Shown: positions 43,644 to 54,278 of the stretch, one piece after another | Position numbering within the stretch: the stretch's first letter is position 1 | How the letters are laid out: the number at the start of each line of letters is the position of its first letter | Source of the DNA: an uncultured Pelagibacteraceae bacterium | Lineage (GTDB): Bacteria > Pseudomonadota > Alphaproteobacteria > Pelagibacterales > Pelagibacteraceae | Length of the DNA stretch: 64,000 nucleotides | Assembly: GCA_902622545.1 (NCBI GenBank) | Contig: CACNQD010000001.1 | Location: forward strand, 248,001-312,000 | Direction: 5' to 3' | Translations under genes and position numbers: made by a program | Notes under the pieces: generated by a model | The model's input: only the letters and a program-made list of their open reading frames with translations | Told to the model about the DNA's origin: nothing | The model's database searches: none

Positions 43644-45083
43644 ATGTCAGAAAAAATGCTCAAATTCGTAAATATAGGTCAGCAAAATCCACCTAAAAGA
43701 GATACCGATAATAGGAAGGAGGATTTTAATGAGATCTATAAAGAATTTATTCATGGAAAAGCTCAAGAACAGTCTAGCCGATGTTCTCAATGCGGAGTTC
43801 CATTTTGCCAAGTACATTGTCCTTTAAGTAATAACATACCCGATTGGCTCAAGTTAACAGCTGAGGGTCGACTTGAAGAGGCTTATAATTTAGCTCAAAG
43901 CACAAATAACATGCCCGAGGTTTGTGGTAGAATTTGTCCTCAAGACAGATTATGTGAAGGAAATTGCGTAATAGAACAATCTGGTCACGGCACAGTTACA
44001 ATAGGATCTGTAGAAAAATTTATCACAGATAATGCTTGGGCAAATGGTTGGGTAAAACCAATCAAAATAGAAAAAGAATTAAATCAAAGTATTGGAATAA
44101 TAGGATCAGGACCAGCGGGCTTAGCTTGCGCCGAACAACTAAGAAAGAAGGGTTACAAAATAACTGTTTACGATCGTTATGACCGTGCAGGAGGTTTGTT
44201 AATTTATGGAATACCTAATTTTAAACTTGAAAAGGAAGTTGTTGAAAGAAGAATTAAACTTTTAAAAGATGGTGGAATAAATTTTAAATTAAATTTTGAA
44301 GTTGGAAAAGATGCAACTTTAGATGAATTAAAAAAAGAGCACGACGCAATACTTATTGCTACAGGTGTTTATAAACCTAGAGAAATAGATATTAAAGGTA
44401 GTGATCTTGGAAATATATTTCCAGCAATGGAATTTTTAACAACATCAAATAAAAAAGGTTTAGGTGATAAAGTTGAGAACTTTGAGAACGGAACTTTAAA
44501 TGCAAAAGATAAGAATGTAGTAGTTATCGGCGGTGGTGATACAGCGATGGATTGTGTCAGAACTGCCGTTAGACAAAAAGCTAAATCTGTAAAATGCCTT
44601 TATAGAAGAGACAAAGAAAATATGCCAGGGTCTGCAAGGGAGGTTGCTAATGCAGAAGAAGAAGGTGTTGAATTTGTTTGGTTAAGTGGTCCAAAAGAGT
44701 TTATTGGAAATAATAAAGTTGAAAAAGTTTTAGTAAATAAAATGAAACTAGGTGATCCTGATGATGGTGGAAGGAGAAAGCCAATTATTGATGAAGGATC
44801 TGAATATGAAATTGAGACTGATATTGTTATAAAATCCTTAGGATTTGATCCCGAGGATTTACCTAAATTATTTGACGAAAAAGATCTTCAAGTTTCAAAG
44901 TGGGGAACAATTAAGATTGATTTTGATACAATGGAAACTAATTTAAAAGGAGTTTTTGCTGCAGGTGATATTGTAAGAGGTGCCTCACTTGTAGTTTGGG
45001 CCATTAAAGATGGTAGAGACGTAGCGGAGAGTATCGATAAATTACTAAAGTCAAAAAGAGAACAGGATTTAAAAGTGGCATGA
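43644..45083 (+). CDS. gltD: Glutamate synthase (NADPH) small subunit
   Basis: 479 residues. N-terminal cysteines CSQCGVPFCQVHCPL and CGRICPQDRLCEGNC bind iron-sulfur clusters; FAD loop IGIIGSGPAGLACAEQL (about 150) and NADPH loop VVIGGGDTAMDCVRTA (about 293) follow, and LKGVFAAGDIVRGASLVVWA closes the FAD site. It passes NADPH electrons to GltB. Its stop overlaps the gltB ATG (ATGA), so the order is gltD-gltB. Confidence 0.97.
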   Translation: MSEKMLKFVNIGQQNPPKRDTDNRKEDFNEIYKEFIHGKAQEQSSRCSQCGVPFCQVHCPLSNNIPDWLKLTAEGRLEEAYNLAQSTNNMPEVCGRICPQDRLCEGNCVIEQSGHGTVTIGSVEKFITDNAWANGWVKPIKIEKELNQSIGIIGSGPAGLACAEQLRKKGYKITVYDRYDRAGGLLIYGIPNFKLEKEVVERRIKLLKDGGINFKLNFEVGKDATLDELKKEHDAILIATGVYKPREIDIKGSDLGNIFPAMEFLTTSNKKGLGDKVENFENGTLNAKDKNVVVIGGGDTAMDCVRTAVRQKAKSVKCLYRRDKENMPGSAREVANAEEEGVEFVWLSGPKEFIGNNKVEKVLVNKMKLGDPDDGGRRKPIIDEGSEYEIETDIVIKSLGFDPEDLPKLFDEKDLQVSKWGTIKIDFDTMETNLKGVFAAGDIVRGASLVVWAIKDGRDVAESIDKLLKSKREQDLKVA

Positions 45084-48000
45084 ACAAATTAAGAAAAAAA
45101 AATTTAGATTTACTAAAAAAATCAGGAGTTTACCATGAATCTATGGAGCATGACGCTTGTGGCGTTGGTTTAGTTGCATCAACTGATGGAAAAAAATCTA
45201 GAAAAGTTGTTGAGTATGGCATTCAAGCTTTAAAAGCTGTTTGGCATAGAGGAGCGATTGATGCAGATGGAAAAACAGGTGATGGAGCTGGTATTCATAT
45301 AGAAATTCCCTCTGATTTCTTTATTGAAAAAATAGAGGCTACTGGACATAAGCATGACGACTCTGAGGTTTGCGTAGGAATGCTTTTTTTACCAAGAAAT
45401 AATTATTCAGCACAGGAGGAATGTAGATCAATTGTTGAGAGCGAATTAACAAAAAGTAACTTTAATATTTACGGATGGAGACAAGTTCCAGTTGATCCAT
45501 CAGTGTTGGGTGAAACAGCAGAGTCAAATAGACCTGAAATCACCCAAGTGCTTTTTAAACATAATACTGAAGTAGAGAAAGGTAAAAAATTAGAAATAAA
45601 ACTTTATGAAGCTAGAAGAAAAATCGAAAAGAAAATTTTAGAGGCAAATTTAAATGACTTTTATATTTGTTCATTTAGCTCCAAATCAATTATCTACAAA
45701 GGAATGTTTCTTGCTGAAGCTTTATCGGACTTTTATTTGGATTTAAAAGATGAGAGATTTACATCTAGATATGCAATTTTTCACCAACGTTTTTCTACAA
45801 ACACAGCACCTAGTTGGGACCTAGCTCAACCATTTAGAGCTTTAGCTCATAATGGAGAGATAAATACATTAAAAGGTAATATTAATTGGATGAGAGTCCA
45901 TGAAGAAGAAATGTTTAGCCCCATATTTAAAGATATGGAAAATTTAAAACCAGTAATACCAAGTGGTAACTCAGACTCTGCTTCATTAGATAATGTTTTC
46001 GAAATACTTAATATTTCTGGACAACCAGCTCCTTTAGCAAAGTTAATGCTGATACCAGATGCCTGGTCAAAAAAAAGTAAAATATTACCTGCTGACCACC
46101 AAAAGTTATTTAATTTTTTAAATAGTACAATGGAACCATGGGATGGACCTGCGGCTATCGCAGCTACTGACAATGAATGGGTAATTGTAGCAACCGACCG
46201 AAACGGTTTAAGACCTATGAGATACACATTGACAAAAGATAATCTTCTTTTTGCTGGATCTGAAACTGGAATGATAGAGCTTAATGAGAAAAAAATTATA
46301 TCTAAAGGAAGATTAGGGCCAGGAGAAATCTTAGGCGTTAGAATAGAAAAAGGAAAAGTCTTTAATAATAAAGATATTAAAAATTATCTCGCTAAAGAAT
46401 ATAAACATTTCAATAACCAAATTATCGATTTAGACAAAAAACTACCTATTAAAAACGAAAAAAACATATTTTCAGGAGATAGTTTAAGAAAACTCCAACA
46501 TTGCTTTGGATATAGCTTAGAGGATTTAGAATTAATACTTCATCCAATGGCAGAAGATGCTAAAGAGGCGACAGGCTCAATGGGAGATGACACTCCACTT
46601 GCAGTCTTATCAAATAAATACAGACCACTTTACCATTTTTTTAGACAAAATTTTAGTCAAGTTACCAATCCTCCAATTGACTCACTAAGAGAAAATAAAG
46701 TTATGAGTTTAAAAACCAGATTTGGAAATTTGGGTAATATTTTGGATTTTAACAATTTAACAGAGGAAAATATTTACGTTTTGAACAGCCCTATACTAAC
46801 AAATAATCAATTTGAAAAATTCGTTAGTTTTTTTGATAAGAATAATAAAACTATAGACTGCACTTTTAAATTTGATGAAGATATTCAAACAAAACTAAAT
46901 TCTATTAAACAAGAGGCTGAAATTTATGTAAGACAAGGGGTAACCCAGATAATACTAAGCGATAAAAATGTTTCTAAAGAAAACTGTCCAGTTCCAATGC
47001 TTTTATGCGTTGGTGCTGTTCATACTCATTTAACAAAAATGAAATTGAGAGGCTATGTTTCCATAAATGTACAGACTGGAGAAGCTCTTGATACACATTC
47101 ATTTGCCACTTTAATAGGAGTGGGTGCAACTACAGTAAATCCTTATTTAGCCCTAGATAGTTTATATCAGAGATTTGAAAAAAAATTATTTGGCAAATTC
47201 CTGTATGAAGAGTGTGTTGAAAGATATGTAAAATCAGTAAATTTAGGTCTTTTAAAAATCATGTCGAAGATGGGTATTTCGGTAATAAGCTCTTACAGAG
47301 GTGGATGTAATTTTGAAACTGTTGGTCTAAGTAGGACAATCGTAAGAGAATTTTTCCCTGGTGTTTTATCTAAAATTTCAGGAATTGGATTAACAGGTAT
47401 TGAAAAAAAAGTTAGAAAGATACACGAAGAAGCGTTTAATAATGAAAATAATGTATTACCTATTGGAGGAATTTATAGATACAGAAAAAATGGAGAAACA
47501 CATCAGTATCAAGGTAAATTAATACACTTGCTTCAATCAGCTGTGACTGCAGGCTCTTACGATTTATATAAAAAATATTCAAAAGGTATACATGACTTAC
47601 CACCTATAAATTTAAGAGACTTAATCGATTTTAAAAAAAGAAGCCCAATATCTATAGACTTGGTAGAGTCAGTTGAAGACATACAAAAAAGATTTGGCAG
47701 CGGAAGTATGTCTCATGGCGCCTTATCAAAAGAAGCTCATGAAACACTTGCTATTGGCATGAACAGAATTAAAGGGGCATCATGCAGTGGAGAGGGTGGA
47801 GAAGACGCTTCCCGATTTAAAAAAATGGAAAATGGAGACAGTGCTAATTCACGTGTAAAACAAGTTGCTTCAGCTAGATTTGGGGTAACAATTGATTACT
47901 TAAATAATTGCAACGAAATTGAGATAAAAATTGCTCAAGGCGCAAAACCTGGTGAAGGAGGACAACTACCTGGATTTAAAGTTACAAAAGAAATTGCAAG

Positions 48001-49576
48001 ACTTAGACACTCAACTCCAGGAGTTACTTTAATTTCTCCACCCCCGCACCACGACATTTACTCAATAGAAGATTTAGCCCAGCTTATTTACGATCTAAAA
48101 CAAATTAATCCAAAAGCTAGAGTCGGAGTAAAACTTGTTGCATCTTCAGGAATTGGCACAATTGCAGCAGGTGTAGCTAAAGCAAAAGCTGATATTATAC
48201 TTATTTCTGGTCATAACGGAGGGACTGGAGCAACACCGCAAACAAGTGTTAAATATGTTGGTATACCATGGGAGATGGGATTAACAGAAGCAAACCAAGT
48301 TTTAACTTTAAATAACTTAAGACATCAAGTGACTTTAAGAACTGATGGAGGAATTAAAACTGGCAGAGATGTAGTCATAGCAGCAATGATGGGAGCAGAG
48401 GAATTTGGAGTAGCCACAACCGCATTAGTTGCAATGGGTTGCATCATGGTGAGACAATGTCATTCAAACACATGTCCTGTTGGAGTTTGCACACAAGATG
48501 ACGAGTTAAGAAAAAAATTTACAGGCACACCAGATAAAGTTGTAAATTTATTCAAATTTATCTCTGAAGAGGTTAGAGAAATTCTCGCAGAATTAGGATT
48601 TAAAACACTTAATGAAATAATTGGAAGAACTGATTTACTAAGGCAGATAAGCAAAGGTTCACCCAATCTAGATGATCTAGATCTTAACCCTTTGTTTGTT
48701 AAAGCTGACCCGGGTAAAAACAAAAGGTATTGTGAAGATCCTAAAATTAATTACGTTCCTGATACAGTCGATCAAAAAATCTGGCCAGAGATATTAAATA
48801 ACTTAGATACAAAAACACCTCTAAAAGATGAGTATTTAATTGAAAATACCGACAGAGCTGTTGGAACAAGAATATCTTACGAATTATATAAAAAATTCCA
48901 AAACAAAACTTTGGATGACGGTTTTTTAAAAATCAATTTTAAAGGTTCTGCTGGTCAATCATTTGGAGCATTTGGAATTAAAGGTTTAAAATTAATATTA
49001 AATGGAGATGCAAATGATTATGTTGGAAAAGGGCTTTCAGGCGCAACTCTTGTGGTAAAACTTCAAAAAGAAAGCAATCTAATTTCTTTTGAAAATACTA
49101 TTATTGGTAATACAGTTTTATATGGAGCAACTTCAGGTAAATTATTTGCAGCAGGACAAGCTGGAGAAAGATTTGCTGTTAGAAATTCAGGCGCAACAGC
49201 AGTAGTTGAGGGTTGTGATTCAAATGGTTGTGAGTACATGACGGGAGGTAATATAGTAATTTTAGGTGAAACAGGTGATAATTTTGGAGCTGGAATGACA
49301 GGTGGAATGGCCTTTATTTACGATAAAAAAAAAGAATTTGATAAAAGAGTTAATCCAGAGTCAGTAATTTGGCAAAAAATTGAGACAGATTATTGGAAAT
49401 CTCTTTTAAAAAATCTTATAACAGAACATCAGCATGAAACAGAGTCTTTACTATCAAAAAAAATAATTGATAATTTTGGTCAAGAAATAGAAAATTTTAT
49501 TCAAGTTTGTCCAAAAGAAATGATTGATAAATTAGAAAATCCGATTTCAAATAAAGTTGTTAGTTTCGCAAGTTAG
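45080..49576 (+). CDS. gltB: Glutamate synthase (NADPH) large subunit
   Basis: 1498 residues, full GltB. A propeptide of about 25 residues precedes the catalytic Cys of the glutaminase domain (MEHDACGVGLV). The FMN/synthase barrel has SHGALSKEAHETLAIGMNRI and GHNGGTGATP, the 3Fe-4S loop is CHSNTCPVGVCTQ, and the Gly-rich beta-helix (GGNIVILGETGDNFGAGMTG) is at the C-terminus. It makes two glutamates from glutamine and 2-oxoglutarate, the main ammonium assimilation route with GlnA. Confidence 0.97.
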   Translation: MNKLRKKNLDLLKKSGVYHESMEHDACGVGLVASTDGKKSRKVVEYGIQALKAVWHRGAIDADGKTGDGAGIHIEIPSDFFIEKIEATGHKHDDSEVCVGMLFLPRNNYSAQEECRSIVESELTKSNFNIYGWRQVPVDPSVLGETAESNRPEITQVLFKHNTEVEKGKKLEIKLYEARRKIEKKILEANLNDFYICSFSSKSIIYKGMFLAEALSDFYLDLKDERFTSRYAIFHQRFSTNTAPSWDLAQPFRALAHNGEINTLKGNINWMRVHEEEMFSPIFKDMENLKPVIPSGNSDSASLDNVFEILNISGQPAPLAKLMLIPDAWSKKSKILPADHQKLFNFLNSTMEPWDGPAAIAATDNEWVIVATDRNGLRPMRYTLTKDNLLFAGSETGMIELNEKKIISKGRLGPGEILGVRIEKGKVFNNKDIKNYLAKEYKHFNNQIIDLDKKLPIKNEKNIFSGDSLRKLQHCFGYSLEDLELILHPMAEDAKEATGSMGDDTPLAVLSNKYRPLYHFFRQNFSQVTNPPIDSLRENKVMSLKTRFGNLGNILDFNNLTEENIYVLNSPILTNNQFEKFVSFFDKNNKTIDCTFKFDEDIQTKLNSIKQEAEIYVRQGVTQIILSDKNVSKENCPVPMLLCVGAVHTHLTKMKLRGYVSINVQTGEALDTHSFATLIGVGATTVNPYLALDSLYQRFEKKLFGKFLYEECVERYVKSVNLGLLKIMSKMGISVISSYRGGCNFETVGLSRTIVREFFPGVLSKISGIGLTGIEKKVRKIHEEAFNNENNVLPIGGIYRYRKNGETHQYQGKLIHLLQSAVTAGSYDLYKKYSKGIHDLPPINLRDLIDFKKRSPISIDLVESVEDIQKRFGSGSMSHGALSKEAHETLAIGMNRIKGASCSGEGGEDASRFKKMENGDSANSRVKQVASARFGVTIDYLNNCNEIEIKIAQGAKPGEGGQLPGFKVTKEIARLRHSTPGVTLISPPPHHDIYSIEDLAQLIYDLKQINPKARVGVKLVASSGIGTIAAGVAKAKADIILISGHNGGTGATPQTSVKYVGIPWEMGLTEANQVLTLNNLRHQVTLRTDGGIKTGRDVVIAAMMGAEEFGVATTALVAMGCIMVRQCHSNTCPVGVCTQDDELRKKFTGTPDKVVNLFKFISEEVREILAELGFKTLNEIIGRTDLLRQISKGSPNLDDLDLNPLFVKADPGKNKRYCEDPKINYVPDTVDQKIWPEILNNLDTKTPLKDEYLIENTDRAVGTRISYELYKKFQNKTLDDGFLKINFKGSAGQSFGAFGIKGLKLILNGDANDYVGKGLSGATLVVKLQKESNLISFENTIIGNTVLYGATSGKLFAAGQAGERFAVRNSGATAVVEGCDSNGCEYMTGGNIVILGETGDNFGAGMTGGMAFIYDKKKEFDKRVNPESVIWQKIETDYWKSLLKNLITEHQHETESLLSKKIIDNFGQEIENFIQVCPKEMIDKLENPISNKVVSFAS

Positions 49577-49583
49577 GATATAA

Positions 49584-50435
49584 ATGAATCTTTTATGCTT
49601 TGGTTATGGTCAAGTTGCCAAAAACTTAGTAATAAATCTTTTAAAAAAAAAAGTAAATTTAAATTTAACAATTTCAACTAGAGAAAACTCGTCAATTAAA
49701 AAATTGGGTGACTTTGAATTTGAAAACCTAGAATTCAAAGAAAATACATATGATAAAAAAATTTTGGACAAATTAAATGAGTACGATTATATCTTAATTT
49801 CTGTTCCACCAATTAATTCAAACGATTTATTTTTAAAAAATCTTGCTAATCATGTAACCGAAAGTAGTAAAATTAAATCTATTTTGTACTTGTCATCAAC
49901 TAGCGTATACGGAGATCATAACGGCGCATGGGTAAATGAAGAAAGTGAAACTAAACCAAAAACTAAAATGGGGATTGACAGACTACATATAGAAAATAAG
50001 TGGATAGAATTTTCAAAAAAGAAAAAATTACCAATTCAGATATTTAGATTAGCTGGTATTTATTCAGAAAAAAATAATGCAGTCAGCAGGCTCCAAAACA
50101 AACAAAGTTTTTTAGTTGTAAAAGAAAATCATTTTTTTTCAAGAATACACGTTAAGGATATATCTGAAATATTATATCTGTCTCTAATAAATATTAAAGA
50201 AAATCAAATATTCAATCTTGCCGACAACAAACCAGCATCGAGTGTTGAGATTGCAAGTTATGCATCTAAATTGTTAGGATGCGAATTACCTACAAAAATA
50301 AATTTTGAGGACCTAGAGGATGGGGTTTTAAAGGATTTTTATAGAGATTCAAAAAAGGTTTCTAATGAAAAAGTAAAAAAAGAGTTAAACTATGAGTTTA
50401 TTTACCCTTCTTATAAAGAGGGTTTAGCGCAATAA
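49584..50435 (+). CDS. YeeZ-like NAD(P)-dependent epimerase/dehydratase
   Basis: 283 residues. The Rossmann loop is FGYGQVAKNLVINLL (6-20); ILYLSSTSVYGDHNGAWV is the Ser/Tyr region and DRLHIENKWIEF takes the place of the YxxxK segment, as in the atypical YeeZ branch of extended SDRs. FRLAGIYSE and FSRIHVKDISEILYLSL follow. Function unknown; it sits 7 bases after gltB and may share its transcript. The 3' end overlaps the convergent hydrolase by 25 bases. Confidence 0.78.
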   Translation: MNLLCFGYGQVAKNLVINLLKKKVNLNLTISTRENSSIKKLGDFEFENLEFKENTYDKKILDKLNEYDYILISVPPINSNDLFLKNLANHVTESSKIKSILYLSSTSVYGDHNGAWVNEESETKPKTKMGIDRLHIENKWIEFSKKKKLPIQIFRLAGIYSEKNNAVSRLQNKQSFLVVKENHFFSRIHVKDISEILYLSLINIKENQIFNLADNKPASSVEIASYASKLLGCELPTKINFEDLEDGVLKDFYRDSKKVSNEKVKKELNYEFIYPSYKEGLAQ

Positions 50436-51175
50436 TTAATTATTTTATCCATATAATTACTCAAAATTTTTAAGTCTTTCACTCTTGAAAGACTATGGTC
50501 TCCTTTTTTTATTTTTATAAATTTTTTCTTTGAATTTGGGAATACTTTTAATATTTTTTTTGACAAACTTTGAGGTACCACATTATCCTTTTCACCATGT
50601 AAAAGATATACCGGAAACTTTGATTTACTTTTTTTATTAAGAACTTTATTCTTTCGACCATCTTTAATAATTTTCAAAGTAATTTTATACGAATAGTCAT
50701 CGTTTTCTAAATTGTAATATTTATTTTTAAGTAACAAATTTTTATTTTTTCTACTTAATTTTTTCCATATCAACCTATCCAGAAATTCTGGCGCTGCTCC
50801 AATTCCGATAAAACCTACTATATTTTTAAAATATTTGAGCTGAATTAAACCTAACCACGCCCCTAAACTAGATCCTATAATTATTATTTTTTTGTTAAAT
50901 AGTTTTTTTTTAATAATGAATTTAACATCATTAGACCAACTAGTAATAGTTCCTGTTTCAAATTTACCATATGATTTACCATGACCAGAGTATTCAAGAC
51001 CCATAAAACCAACTTTCCTTTTTTTACATTGTTTCATTAAATAATTAGGTTTCTTACCAGTCAAATCTGACTTCAAGCCATGTAAAAAAACTACAAAAAT
51101 ATCAGATTTAGGATCTTTAAATATAACCCTAATTTTCTTGTTTGTTTTATATTTTATAAATTTAAATTTAGTCAT
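50411..51175 (-). CDS. Alpha/beta hydrolase (ABHD10-like)
   Basis: 254 residues. VVFLHGLKSDLTGKKP is the oxyanion loop, IIGSSLGAWLGLIQL the nucleophile elbow (Ser in GSSLG), LLHGEKDNVVP the acid and KKGDHSLSR the His. This matches the ABHD10-type group, in mitochondria a thio/ester hydrolase; the bacterial substrate is unknown. The protein is rich in Lys. Divergent from the glycosyltransferase gene. Confidence 0.82.
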   Translation of the reverse strand: MTKFKFIKYKTNKKIRVIFKDPKSDIFVVFLHGLKSDLTGKKPNYLMKQCKKRKVGFMGLEYSGHGKSYGKFETGTITSWSNDVKFIIKKKLFNKKIIIIGSSLGAWLGLIQLKYFKNIVGFIGIGAAPEFLDRLIWKKLSRKNKNLLLKNKYYNLENDDYSYKITLKIIKDGRKNKVLNKKSKSKFPVYLLHGEKDNVVPQSLSKKILKVFPNSKKKFIKIKKGDHSLSRVKDLKILSNYMDKIINYCAKPSL

Positions 51176-51211
51176 AAAGAATTACAAAATATGATAATAT
51201 AAGAATATTAT

Positions 51212-52369
51212 ATGTCATCTAAATTAAAAGTTTTACAAGTAATACCTAGATTAGACTACGGAGGAGCTGAAATAGGGTGTTATGACCTGGCGCATTATTT
51301 AAGTGAACAAAAAAGCAAATCTTATATTGCAACTAGTGGAGGCAAATTAATTAAATATATAAATAAAAAAAAAGTTAAATTAATTAAAACCCCAGTTCAC
51401 AGTAAAAATCCGATATTAATGATTTTAAATATCTTTATCTTATCATTAATTGTTCTTTTTTTTAGAATTAACATCATCCATGTTAGAAGTAGGGCACCTG
51501 CTTGGTCGTGTTATTTTGCTGCAAAAATTACTCGGTGTAAGTTGGTTACTACCTTCCATGGGACATACAACTTTAATTCATCATTAAAAAAATATTATAA
51601 TTCAATTATGCTTAAGTCAGATTGTGTAATAGCTGGCTCAAATTTTATATTTAAACATATTTCAGAAAATTATCCTGAGTATGTTCCAAAAATGAAAAAA
51701 TTTTTAGTAATATTTAGAGGTATTAATACAGAATATTATGATCCAAATAATATCAACAAAAAAGAAAGAGCAAAATTTTTTACAAAATTAAATATCGAAG
51801 CAGGTAAAAAGATTATTCTTATGCCCGGACGACTTACAGAATGGAAAGGTCAAGAGTTGTTAATAGAATCTTTAAATATTTTAAAAACCAATTTTGGATA
51901 CAAAAACTTTGTAGCCATTATTTTGGGGTCAGATCAAGGAAGAGATGCCTATAAAAAAAAACTACTAAGACTGGTTGAACAACATAGACTAAATAATGAT
52001 GTTATTTTTTTAGAACACGCAAATTCAATGCCTGTTGCATATAGCATAGCAAATGTAGTTATATCTGCCTCAATTGAACCCGAAGCTTTTGGAAGAGTTT
52101 CTGTAGAGGCTCAATCAATGAAAAGACCAATTATAGCAAGTGATATTGGTGGTTCTAAAGAGACTATTATAGATAATAGAACTGGATTGCTATTTAAGTC
52201 AGCAGACCCAAAATCTCTAAGTGAAAAAATTGATAATATTTTTAGATCTGATGATACAACGCTAAATGCCATGGGAAATAGTGGAAGAAAAAACGTTGAA
52301 CAAAAATTTAATGTTGAAAAAATGTGTTTTTCAACTTATTCAGAATATAAAAAACTAATAAATGCCTAA
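51212..52369 (+). CDS. GT4-family glycosyltransferase
   Basis: 385 residues. The GT-B fold shows VLQVIPRLDYGGAEIGCYDL near the N-terminus, the hinge LMPGRLTEWKGQELLIESL (about 200), and the donor-binding EPEAFGRVSVEAQSMKRPII with the E-x7-E spacing. It would transfer a nucleotide-activated sugar onto a lipid-linked or LPS core acceptor; specificity is not readable. It overlaps thrS by 8 bases, odd for a surface-glycan gene and a core synthetase. Confidence 0.88.
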   Translation: MSSKLKVLQVIPRLDYGGAEIGCYDLAHYLSEQKSKSYIATSGGKLIKYINKKKVKLIKTPVHSKNPILMILNIFILSLIVLFFRINIIHVRSRAPAWSCYFAAKITRCKLVTTFHGTYNFNSSLKKYYNSIMLKSDCVIAGSNFIFKHISENYPEYVPKMKKFLVIFRGINTEYYDPNNINKKERAKFFTKLNIEAGKKIILMPGRLTEWKGQELLIESLNILKTNFGYKNFVAIILGSDQGRDAYKKKLLRLVEQHRLNNDVIFLEHANSMPVAYSIANVVISASIEPEAFGRVSVEAQSMKRPIIASDIGGSKETIIDNRTGLLFKSADPKSLSEKIDNIFRSDDTTLNAMGNSGRKNVEQKFNVEKMCFSTYSEYKKLINA

Positions 52370-54278
52370 TATAACTTTACCAGATGGAAAAAAGTTATCT
52401 TTTGATGAAAAGGTAACAGGAAAACAGATTGTAGAAAAAATTAGTAAGTCATTAGCCAAAGAAGCACTTATAATGAGTGTTGATGGAAATCTAAAAGACT
52501 TAAGTTTCGAAATAGAAAAAGATTCTAAAGTAAAAATTTTAACATCAAAAGATGATGATGGTTTAGATACCATTAGACACGACACTGCTCATATTTTAGC
52601 AATGGCTGTGCAAGAGTTATTTCCTGGAACCCAGGTCACAATTGGTCCAACAATAGAAAATGGATTTTATTATGATTTTGCAAGAAAGGAACCTTTCACG
52701 GAGTCTGATTTAAAAAAAATAGAGACTAAAATGTCAGAGATAGTTGACAGGAATGAAACTACTTATAGAGAAGTTTGGGAAAGAGACAAAGCAATTACTC
52801 ATTTTAAAAAAATGGGAGAAAATTATAAAGCTGAAATTATTCAAGACATTCCCAAAGGTGAGGATATTTCAATTTATTTTCACGGCAAATGGCATGATCT
52901 TTGCAGAGGTCCACATTTACCTTCGACTGGTAGAATTGGTAAACATTTTAAACTAACAAAGGTTGCGGGCGCGTATTGGAGAGGTGATTCAAAAAATGAA
53001 ATGTTACAAAGAATCTATGGAACATCTTGGGCATCAAAAAAGGATTTAGAGGATTATTTAAAAAGATTAGAAGAGGCTGAAAAAAGAGATCACAGAAAAT
53101 TGGGCAAAGAGATGAATCTTTTTCATTTTAGAGAGGAAAGTCCTGGAGCAGTTTTTTGGCATGAAAAAGGATGGAACTTATTTCAAAAGCTAGTTAATTA
53201 TATGAGGAAAAAGCAGCAAGATGCAGGTTATAAAGAAATTAACACTCCCGAAATATTAGATAGATCTTTATGGGAAAAATCTGGACATTGGGAAAAATTT
53301 GGTGCTCATATGTATACTTCACAAACCCCAGATGAGAAAATTTTCGCAGTTAAACCAATGAATTGCCCTGGGTGTGTTCAGGTATTTAATCAAGGATTGA
53401 AAAGCTACAGAGACCTTCCGCTTAAAATGTCAGAGTTTGGAAAAGTTCATAGGTATGAACCATCTGGTGCTTTACATGGATTATTAAGGGTAAGAGCTTT
53501 TACGCAGGACGATGCACATATTTTTTGCACTGAGGATCAAATAACAGAACAATCGCTTTCTATAACAAATTTAATTCTGGAAATTTACAAAGATTTGGGT
53601 TTTAAAAATGTTATTCTTAAATACTCAGATAGACCAGATCTAAGAGTTGGTAGTGACGCAGTTTGGGACAAGTCTGAAAAAGCTTTGCTGAAAGCAGTAA
53701 AAGAAACAAAACTAGATTACAGTATAAATAAAGGTGAGGGTGCTTTTTATGGTCCAAAAATTGAATTCGTTCTAAGAGATGCAATTGGTAGAGATTGGCA
53801 ATGTGGAACGTTGCAAGTAGATCTTAATTTACCAGAAAGATTAGGAGCATCATATGTAGAGAAAGATGGCTCTAAAAAAGTTCCAGTCATGTTGCATAGA
53901 GCTTTATTTGGATCACTTGAAAGATTTATAGGAATATTAATTGAAAATTATTCCGGCAAACTTCCATTTTGGATTAGTCCTTTACAAACTGTTGTAATAC
54001 CTGTTTCAGATGAGTTCGACGAGTATTCAAAAAAAGTAAATAAACAATTAATCGATGCAGGTTTTTCATCAGAGGTAGATCTTAAAAATCATAACTTAAA
54101 TTATAAAATTAGAGATCATTCGTTATCAAAAGTACCAATTTTATTAATATGTGGAAAAAAAGAAGTTGACTCTAACAGTGTAACTATTAGAAGATTGGAT
54201 TCTAATAAACAGGAAAATATAGAATTGAAAAAATTTATAACTACCCACCAAGCTTTAAACAAAGCCCCTTCTTTATAA
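52362..54278 (+). CDS. thrS: Threonyl-tRNA synthetase
   Basis: 638 residues. N-terminal TGS domain (MPNITLPDGKKLSFDEKVTG), then the editing domain with RHDTAHILAMAVQELFPG (HxxxH), class II motif 2 (FGKVHRYEPSGALHGLLRVR, about 360), zinc Cys in AVKPMNCPGCV, and the anticodon-binding domain starting PFWISPLQTVVIPVSD. It charges tRNA-Thr and clears mischarged Ser-tRNA. It is directly followed by infC without a gap. Confidence 0.98.
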   Translation: MPNITLPDGKKLSFDEKVTGKQIVEKISKSLAKEALIMSVDGNLKDLSFEIEKDSKVKILTSKDDDGLDTIRHDTAHILAMAVQELFPGTQVTIGPTIENGFYYDFARKEPFTESDLKKIETKMSEIVDRNETTYREVWERDKAITHFKKMGENYKAEIIQDIPKGEDISIYFHGKWHDLCRGPHLPSTGRIGKHFKLTKVAGAYWRGDSKNEMLQRIYGTSWASKKDLEDYLKRLEEAEKRDHRKLGKEMNLFHFREESPGAVFWHEKGWNLFQKLVNYMRKKQQDAGYKEINTPEILDRSLWEKSGHWEKFGAHMYTSQTPDEKIFAVKPMNCPGCVQVFNQGLKSYRDLPLKMSEFGKVHRYEPSGALHGLLRVRAFTQDDAHIFCTEDQITEQSLSITNLILEIYKDLGFKNVILKYSDRPDLRVGSDAVWDKSEKALLKAVKETKLDYSINKGEGAFYGPKIEFVLRDAIGRDWQCGTLQVDLNLPERLGASYVEKDGSKKVPVMLHRALFGSLERFIGILIENYSGKLPFWISPLQTVVIPVSDEFDEYSKKVNKQLIDAGFSSEVDLKNHNLNYKIRDHSLSKVPILLICGKKEVDSNSVTIRRLDSNKQENIELKKFITTHQALNKAPSL

